Shown: positions 7,793 to 11,121 of the stretch, in pieces | How the letters are laid out: each line of letters opens with the position of its first letter | Position numbering within the stretch: position 1 is the first letter of the stretch | From: DATKDU01 sp035649415 | Lineage (GTDB): Bacteria > Planctomycetota > Planctomycetia > Pirellulales > Pirellulaceae | Reading direction: 5' to 3' | Length of the DNA stretch: 11,121 nt | NCBI GenBank assembly: GCA_035649415.1 | Contig: DASRJP010000066.1 | Span: forward strand, 1-11,121 | Notes under the pieces: generated by a model | Database searches by the model: none | The model's input: the letters and a program-made list of their open reading frames with translations, nothing else | Told to the model about the DNA's origin: nothing | Translations under genes and position numbers: made by a program

Positions 7793-7865
7793 CCAGTGGG
7801 ACAGACATTCCTGTCTGTCACCCAGCCGCCTCCCCAGTAGGACAGACATTCCTGTCTGTCACCCA
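7788..7865. repeat. Tandem 41-bp repeat with perfect hairpins
   Basis: Two units, 7788-7824 and 7829-7865, are identical over 37 bp except one base (period 41). Each holds GACAGACA, loop TTCC, TGTCTGTC: an 8-bp perfect stem (7800-7819 and 7841-7860). A similar stem with the same GGACAG start occurs at 10976-11001. It looks like a dispersed palindromic (REP-like) family. No T run follows, so it is not a standard terminator. Confidence 0.65.
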
Positions 7866-8124
7866 CATTCTCTGGCGCGCAGCCGCGATCGGTCATCTGC
7901 CAGACGCCGCGGCCACGACTGTCAATTGACGCTTTTGGCCGGTGGTGATAGGTGAAGACCTGCGACCGCTTTGGCTGGCGACGGGTGGCGGTGCAGCTCG
8001 ATGAGTATTGGCTGGCTACCCGTTCTTAGTGCGTAGACAAGTGAGTTGCCGGCCACCGTGGCTCGGTTCCTCGATCGCCCGCGGCCTGCCGGGAAATAGG
8101 GGGCGGTGATAGGAGGGGGGAGAA

Positions 8125-8156
8125 AATGACCTTAGCCGGAGTCTAACAGACTCCGG
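8125..8156. repeat. Structured repeat C, copy 2
   Basis: AATGACCTTAGCCGGAG followed by a 9-bp hairpin: CCGGAGTCT (8136-8144), loop AAC, AGACTCCGG (8148-8156). Compared with copy 1, a G-C pair in the stem is replaced by T-A on both arms. The rest of the spacer 7866-8249 contains a degenerate repeated word (TGTCAAWTGACGCTT at 7920-7934 and 8198-8212) and no credible gene. Confidence 0.55.
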
Positions 8157-8249
8157 AACCGCGCGCTGATGGAACGCCTGTTGCCCGTGCCGCGTCCTGT
8201 CAAATGACGCTTGTAGCTCGTGGGTGGTGGAGGGCATGTACCCGCTTCA

Positions 8250-8270
8250 GCACGGCCAAGATGGCCATGC
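8250..8270. repeat. Small hairpin GGCCA/TGGCC
   Basis: GGCCA (8254-8258), loop AGA, TGGCC (8262-8266). After one C/A mismatch, three more pairs extend the stem (GCA 8250-8252 with TGC 8268-8270). It is probably another intergenic repeat of this genome type. Confidence 0.35.
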
Positions 8271-8287
8271 CACACTTTCCACGCATG

Positions 8288-8400
8288 CTACCCGCCGTGG
8301 TGGTGAGAATCGTTGATCGAAGCCCAGGCGCCGTCGAGCGTCCAGGGGATCTCCTCGATCGACAGTGAAGCGTGCTTCCCACACGTGTACAGTCCAGGTG
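8288..8400 (-). pseudogene. Possible C-terminal gene remnant downstream of the ankyrin gene
   Basis: On the minus strand, one frame reads APGLYTCGKHASL, then EEIPWTLDGAWAS and INDSHHHGG before a TAG at 8288-8290. From CTG at about 8389 to the stop, some 28 of 34 codons end in G or C, matching the coding bias of the neighbouring genes rather than of the ankyrin gene. The open frame has no ATG, and going upstream it enters the ankyrin gene out of frame and meets a stop near 8446. It could be the tail of a gene whose front was replaced when the ankyrin gene arrived. The protein is not recognised. A chance open frame in GC-rich DNA cannot be excluded. Confidence 0.25.
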
Positions 8401-8412
8401 CGACACGGCCTA

Positions 8413-9180
8413 TTACATGGCACAAAGCTCCTCCAACTCGCGATGTTTATGAACCCTTGCCCAAAACTCCGGAAGCACTCCTTCAACGTCCGCAACCTTG
8501 ACTCGACAACCTAATTCCTTCAAACGCCTTGCCGTCTCTACGTTCCCGTTCAGCACCGCCACATAAAATGGAGTCCTCCTCAAGTCGGTCTGCGCCTCAA
8601 TGTTAGCTCCCTGCTCGACGAGAAGGTCAACCATAGCAGTTAAACCATGTTGCGCGGCCCAATGTATAGGCTGTACGGCCTCATCGTCAGGGACAACCAC
8701 TGATACACCTAAGCCAATCAGTGCGCGCAGCGCATCTATGTGCCCATAGGACGCAGCTATATTTGCGGCGTTCTCATGCGTTGCTGCTACGCCATGTACA
8801 TCCGACTTCCCACGCCCCACAAGTTGGCATATTTCCGCCGACCCGTTCGCTGCCGCCCAGTGAATAGGCAAGTACCCTTTGTCGCTCTCAGGGCCACATA
8901 GATCGCCTCGATGCTCAATCAGCGCCTTTGCGCAACAATACCTGCCGTACCGAATTGCATTGCTAAGCGGGGACAATCCATCGCTGTCGAGCGCGCAGGG
9001 GTTGGAACCTTGACCAAGCAACCACTCTACTACGCTGGCCTGATCATGCACAACGGCGCACTGCAAGAGGCTATTGCCATTGGAATCACGCGCATCGATA
9101 GAAATACCTTGTGCCAGAAGACACGACACCTTTGCTATATCTCCCAGTATCGCTGCGTCTACTGCTTCACTTGATAGCAT
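8413..9180 (-). CDS. Ankyrin repeat protein
   Basis: 255 residues made almost wholly of ankyrin repeats, which serve protein-protein binding. About seven to eight units of 32-34 residues are visible: about 5-34, 35-67, 68-101, 102-134, 135-166, 167-199, 200-232, and a degenerate last one. Clear core motifs: LPIHWAAANGSAEICQL (104-120), QPIHWAAQHGLTAMVDLLVE (170-189), GANIEAQTD (191-199) and TPFYVAVLNGNVETARRL (203-220). No signal peptide, membrane helix or catalytic domain, so a cytoplasmic adaptor or inhibitor is likely. Many third positions are A or T (CTA TCA AGT GAA GCA GTA at the start), unlike all other genes here, suggesting horizontal transfer. The ATG start has no evident Shine-Dalgarno. 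It stands alone, with 778 bp of repeat-rich DNA to the long GH130 gene and 1.8 kb without a recognised gene upstream. Partner unknown. Confidence 0.85.
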   Translation of the reverse strand: MLSSEAVDAAILGDIAKVSCLLAQGISIDARDSNGNSLLQCAVVHDQASVVEWLLGQGSNPCALDSDGLSPLSNAIRYGRYCCAKALIEHRGDLCGPESDKGYLPIHWAAANGSAEICQLVGRGKSDVHGVAATHENAANIAASYGHIDALRALIGLGVSVVVPDDEAVQPIHWAAQHGLTAMVDLLVEQGANIEAQTDLRRTPFYVAVLNGNVETARRLKELGCRVKVADVEGVLPEFWARVHKHRELEELCAM

Positions 9181-9357
9181 AAATCACGGCAGGCGGGGGG
9201 ACATTCTACTTTTTCGGCGGACGGGCGCGGGGATGCAGGGTGTATTCTAACCCAACGGCCGTGCGGCACACTTCGTCCAGGGCCAAATCCATCCCGCGGC
9301 ATCGTGGCGCCGGCCACTGCCTGGGTTCAGGAAAAATCTTCCGCCGGGCAGGGAATA

Positions 9358-9369
9358 ATTGTATACAAT
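9358..9369. promoter_or_regulatory. Perfect 12-bp palindrome, possible operator
   Basis: ATTGTATACAAT reads the same on both strands and sits in the A/T-rich spot of an otherwise GC-rich 324 bp stretch (9181-9504), about 180 bp upstream of the ankyrin gene. It includes a TATACA -10-like word in both directions, but no good -35 lies 16-18 bp away on either strand. Nothing else is seen in this stretch apart from the hairpin at 9473-9488. Confidence 0.3.
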
Positions 9370-9472
9370 GGCGCATCTAACCGATAGGCCCGCTGCGCGC
9401 GGCCGCCGGCCGGCAATTGCTGGCTGGGTGATCTTTGGCAATTTGGAAATACGGTCCACGGTGGCCAGGCGA

Positions 9473-9488
9473 CCCCTGACCACAGGGG
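9473..9488. repeat. Short hairpin CCCCTG/CAGGGG before element A1
   Basis: CCCCTG (9473-9478), loop ACCA, CAGGGG (9483-9488). It carries the GACCCCTGAC word of the heptad family. The other copy of element A is also preceded by that word, in the opposite orientation. Confidence 0.35.
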
Positions 9489-9504
9489 CTGTGAGTCTCG
9501 GCAG

Positions 9505-9635
9505 GCGACTCAGGCCGACTCATCTCCGCAGTGAGTAGCACCGGGCGACTCATCGCAAGGCGTTATGGTACAACTGTTTACATAGCGCGAGTCGGCCGCC
9601 AACCACCTCGCCAAACCGACTCAAAAACCGACTCA
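9505..9635. repeat. Element A, copy 1 (131 bp, CGACTCA-rich)
   Basis: Starts and ends with CGACTCA words. (G/C)CGACTCA occurs directly at 9505, 9515, 9545, 9616 and 9628, with inverted or partial forms at 9531-9536 and 9587-9595. GGCCGACTC (9513-9521) pairs perfectly with GAGTCGGCC (9589-9597); inside that, GTGAGT (9531-9536) can pair with ACTCAT (9548-9553). The centre holds TGGTACAA (9566-9573). Copy 2 at 10756-10886 aligns without gaps, with about 22 differences. Confidence 0.75.
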
Positions 9636-9731
9636 GTCCAGAGGTCAAAGGTCAGAAAGTGGGAGACCGACAGAGCACCGGTATCGTTCCGCCGGTACAA
9701 GTCAAAATGATTTCGAGTCCCCCTGCCGACT

Positions 9732-9801
9732 TTTGCATTTGCACTAGTCATTTTGCATATACCCCGCTTCAGCCCTGACTCCTGGCTCCTGGCCCCTTCC
9801 C
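9732..9801. repeat. TTTTGCA tract followed by heptad repeat
   Basis: TTTTGCATTTGCAC and CATTTTGCATAT (9732-9761) are followed by a heptad tract (9775-9801; CCCTGAC, TCCTGGC, TCCTGGC, CCCTTCC). The same composite, in the same relative order and orientation, lies upstream of yidC on the minus strand. It ends 4 bp before element B1. The stretch 9636-9731 shows nothing convincing. Confidence 0.5.
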
Positions 9802-9804
9802 TTC

Positions 9805-9967
9805 GCCCCCCCCGAATTGGGCGCTGCTTTCAGACGAACTGCCTGGCGCGAGTTAAGGCGAGGAGGTATGCCCCGACGCGACTACAAGCACAGTATAGAC
9901 AAGTGTTTAGATTCCAGCGGCCGGCATCCGCTGCGACGTAAGTGTTAAAATGGATTCCCCCCTCGCG
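9805..9967. repeat. Element B, copy 1 (163 bp)
   Basis: Begins with G and eight C, then GAATTGGGCGCTGC. The best conserved part is GACAAGTGTTTAGATTCCAG followed by CGGCCGGC (9898-9924). It ends in CCCCCCTCGCG. Copy 2 at 10326-10488 aligns at a constant offset of 521 with about 21 differences and no indels. An open frame runs through both, but the differences fall about equally on the three codon positions, so protein constraint is not supported. Confidence 0.75.
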
Positions 9968-9971
9968 GCCG

Positions 9972-10014
9972 GTGGCACTGTCTGTGTGCCACTCGGCGGG
10001 CTGCCCGCCAGTGG
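9972..10014. repeat. Two overlapping, mutually exclusive hairpins
   Basis: Hairpin 1: GTGGCAC (9972-9978), 7-nt loop, GTGCCAC (9986-9992). Hairpin 2: CCACT (9989-9993), bulged C, GGCGGGC (9995-10001), T, GCCCGCC (10003-10009), AGTGG (10010-10014). They share 9989-9992, so only one can form at a time. They lie directly after element B1. No T run follows. Confidence 0.45.
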
Positions 10015-10108
10015 GAACTGCGAACCAAGCGTCCATCACCCAAGAGCCGCAAGCGGCATTGTGACAGGACCAGGCCCCAGCAACAACTGTTTTTCCGGAG
10101 GTCCTGCT

Positions 10109-10156
10109 ATGGGCTATATGGGCTATGGAATATTTGTCTACCCAAGCGTATCATGA
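10109..10156 (+). CDS. Possible micro-ORF of 15 residues with strong ribosome binding site
   Basis: ATG at 10109 is preceded by GGAGG (10097-10101) with 7 nt spacing, the best-placed ribosome binding site in the 1.8 kb region without a recognised gene. It would encode MGYMGYGIFVYPSVS, a hydrophobic, Tyr/Gly-rich peptide, ending in TGA. The ribosome binding site overlaps one arm of a 7-bp inverted repeat (CAGGACC 10065-10071, GGTCCTG 10100-10106), so translation could be controlled by folding. A short Tyr-rich reading frame behind a GGAGG can occur by chance. No homologue is recalled. Confidence 0.2.
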   Translation: MGYMGYGIFVYPSVS

Positions 10157-10325
10157 ATAGTGGACAACCGTGCGCACTGCCGGCCGGCCCTGGAAAGCTG
10201 CGGCAGGTCGGCAATCGGCGCAAGGTTGTCCCCCGGCCGGACGAGTGCCGCCGCGATGGTCTTTAACAACCTGGTGTGTGGTGAGTGGTTTTGGTGGCCG
10301 AGCGTGGGGGGATGTCGCCCTGCCT

Positions 10326-10488
10326 GCCCCCCCCGAATTGGGCGCTGCCTTCAGACGAACTGTCTGGAGCGAGTTACGGCGAGGAGGCATCGCCCGATAC
10401 GGCTCCAAGCACTTAATGGACAAGTGTTTAGATTCCAGCGGCCGGCGGCCGCCGCGACGTAAGTGTCAAAAGGGATACCCCCCTCGCG
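10326..10488. repeat. Element B, copy 2 (163 bp)
   Basis: Direct repeat of 9805-9967 at an offset of 521, about 87% identical by hand count. The eight-C start, the GACAAGTGTTTAGATTCCAG core and the CCCCCCTCGCG end are all kept. The 358 bp between the B copies (9968-10325) holds the overlapping hairpins and the micro-ORF, and nothing else recognised. Confidence 0.75.
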
Positions 10489-10544
10489 CTGTTGCCTTCG
10501 GACGGAGGTCAGCGGCAGGGGTACAAAGAGTGCGAATCGATCGA

Positions 10545-10712
10545 AACAGGGAGGAGAAAGATGAAGAGAAGGATTAAGAGTAAGAAGATGAGTAAGAGTC
10601 GGAGTAAGAGAAAGAGCAGGATCCGGCAGGATTCAGTCTCGTTCTCTTGGTCTTGCTCTTAATCCTACTCCTCTTCCTAATCTTTCTCCTACTCCTTCTC
10701 TTTCTCGTCTTT
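10545..10712. repeat. Purine-rich arm followed by pyrimidine-rich arm (imperfect inverted repeat)
   Basis: About 75 nt of mostly A/G (10545-10620, with GAGTAAGA-like words) switch, through GGATCCGGCAGGATTCAG, to about 75 nt of mostly C/T (10637-10712, with TACTCCT and TCTTCC words). The best complementary arms are AGGATTAAGAGTAAGA (10570-10585) and TCTTGCTCTTAATCCT (10651-10666), 16 bp with one G-T pair. Flanking parts pair loosely. It may form a hairpin in a transcript or unusual DNA, or be a degenerate microsatellite pair. No protein is supported. Confidence 0.55.
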
Positions 10713-10740
10713 TGACTGCGTTGATTGATACGCACCTCTC

Positions 10741-10755
10741 AGGGGTCAGGGGTCA
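10741..10755. repeat. Short heptad repeat next to element A2
   Basis: AGGGGTC AGGGGTC A: two units of the heptad family (TGACCCC on the other strand), directly abutting element A2. Confidence 0.4.
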
Positions 10756-10886
10756 GCGACTCAGGCCGACTCATCTGGGCGGTGAGTAGGGGCGGGCGAC
10801 TCACCGGAAAGCGTTGTGGTACAAACGTTTACGCTCCGTGAGTCGGCTGCCAGCCGCTTCGCCAAAGCGACTCAAAAACCGACTCA
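10756..10886. repeat. Element A, copy 2 (131 bp, CGACTCA-rich)
   Basis: Direct repeat of 9505-9635 at an offset of 1251, about 83% identical by hand count. GGCCGACTCA (10764-10773) pairs with TGAGTCGGCT (10839-10848), and CGGTGAGT (10780-10787) pairs perfectly with ACTCACCG (10799-10806); the corresponding inner stem in copy 1 has an A/C mismatch and a G-T pair. TGGTACAA (10817-10824) and the CGACTCAAAAACCGACTCA end are unchanged. Nothing is seen from 10887 to 10975. Confidence 0.75.
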
Positions 10887-10975
10887 GCGGATAGGTGGGC
10901 AGAATCGCGGCACTGCGGGAGGGGGCGATAAGGATGAAGCGGATGCTGCGGGCGACCGTAGGGGTGGACGCTTGC

Positions 10976-11001
10976 TAGGACAGGTTAGGAAACCTGTCCT
11001 A
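10976..11001. repeat. Perfect 11-bp hairpin after the second phosphoesterase gene
   Basis: TAGGACAGGTT (10976-10986), loop AGGA, AACCTGTCCTA (10991-11001). It begins 7 nt past the phosphoesterase stop on the minus strand. It resembles the GACAGACA/TGTCTGTC hairpins at 7800-7860. No T run follows in the minus direction; it may still act in termination or mRNA end protection. Confidence 0.6.
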
Positions 11002-11008
11002 CGGGATG

Positions 11009-11121
11009 CTACCGCCCGGTCAGCAGCCGGTCGCCGAGCATGTTGTCCAGCTCGTCGATGGCGTAGATCTTCCGCCGCGTCTCTTCGACCGGGTACTCGA
11101 TGCGGCGGAAGGTGACCTGCT
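11009..11121 (-). CDS. Second metallophosphoesterase, C-terminal fragment (rest outside window)
   Basis: Only the last 36 or so codons are inside the window: QVTFRRIEYPVEETRRKIY, then AIDELDNMLGDRLLTGR and TAG. Of 36 residues, 23 match the C-terminus of the phosphoesterase at 1698-2447 (FRRVPYPVERT, KIYSIDELD, DRLKDGR), so it is almost surely a paralogue. The catalytic motifs lie beyond the edge. The identification rests wholly on this similarity within the window. Confidence 0.7.
   Translation of the reverse strand, partial: QVTFRRIEYPVEETRRKIYAIDELDNMLGDRLLTGR

Noticed and set aside
7788..7865. CRISPR-like array
   Set aside because: Only two units, with a 4-bp gap between them and a perfect internal palindrome; no further units or cas genes.
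7681..7896. Open frame on the minus strand, 71 codons
   Set aside because: It consists of the tandem hairpins and repeat C; another frame (8016-8237) shares a short peptide with it only because repeat C is repeated.
9556..9586. Integron attC or dif-type core inside element A (GCGTTATGGTACAAC)
   Set aside because: The GTTRRRY/RYYYAAC core pair is not met and there is no integrase; kept only as a general recombination-site hypothesis.
9712..9730. TTCGAGTCC followed by CCCTGCCGAC, resembling a tRNA T-loop and 3' end
   Set aside because: The 5 bases before the loop do not pair with those after it, and no acceptor partner, anticodon arm or CCA end is found at tRNA distance.
9753..9941. Open frame through element B1 with a matching one in B2 (10160-10462)
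   Set aside because: Their shared stretch differs about equally at all three codon positions and mostly changes the amino acid; there is no ribosome binding site and the composition is Arg/Pro-rich as in shadow frames.
10816..11115. 99-codon plus-strand frame at the right end
   Set aside because: It runs through element A2, the 11-bp hairpin and antisense to the second phosphoesterase; it has no ribosome binding site and an Arg/Ala/Gly-rich composition.

Overview
The window most likely comes from a planctomycete, probably of the Pirellula group. The support is a YidC insertase with a proline-rich linker and a PDZ domain inserted in its periplasmic part, high GC with strong G/C third-position bias, long GH130 and glycosyltransferase genes, and intergenic DNA full of short structured repeats. 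The lineage call is inference from gene architecture and style, not from a marker gene.

All recognisable genes lie on the minus strand. From right to left in the left two thirds: a long GH130 protein (6138-7634), a large two-domain GT4-type glycosyltransferase (3596-5926), a short GH130 phosphorylase-like enzyme overlapping it by 29 bp (2593-3624), a calcineurin-like metallophosphoesterase (1698-2447), and the first 505 codons of yidC (1-1516, cut by the window edge). The GH130-GT4-GH130 set looks like a glycan module in which a glycosyltransferase builds a mannoside-type glucan or oligosaccharide and GH130 enzymes phosphorolyse or trim it. A hairpin-rich 211 bp leader separates the long GH130 gene from the GT4 gene. 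The phosphoesterase and yidC follow in the same direction, but with 145 bp and 181 bp gaps holding repeats, so co-transcription with the sugar genes is not certain.

The right third is different. An ankyrin-repeat gene (8413-9180) has much more A/T at third codon positions than its neighbours and looks acquired. It is flanked on the left by a repeat-rich spacer (7635-8412) with tandem perfect hairpins, a two-copy structured repeat showing a compensatory base-pair change, and a possible gene remnant. On the right is about 1.8 kb (9181-11008) with no convincing conventional gene. This holds two unrelated long repeats, each present twice in direct orientation without indels: element A (131 bp, about 83% identical by hand count; built from CGACTCA words) at 9505-9635 and 10756-10886, and element B (163 bp, about 87% identical) at 9805-9967 and 10326-10488. 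The order is A-B-B-A. Between and around them are overlapping hairpins, a 15-codon micro-ORF with a good ribosome binding site, and a purine-rich to pyrimidine-rich switch.

The window closes in the C-terminus of a second metallophosphoesterase (11009-11121), a clear paralogue of the one at 1698-2447. All identities and alignments were made by eye; no database search was possible.
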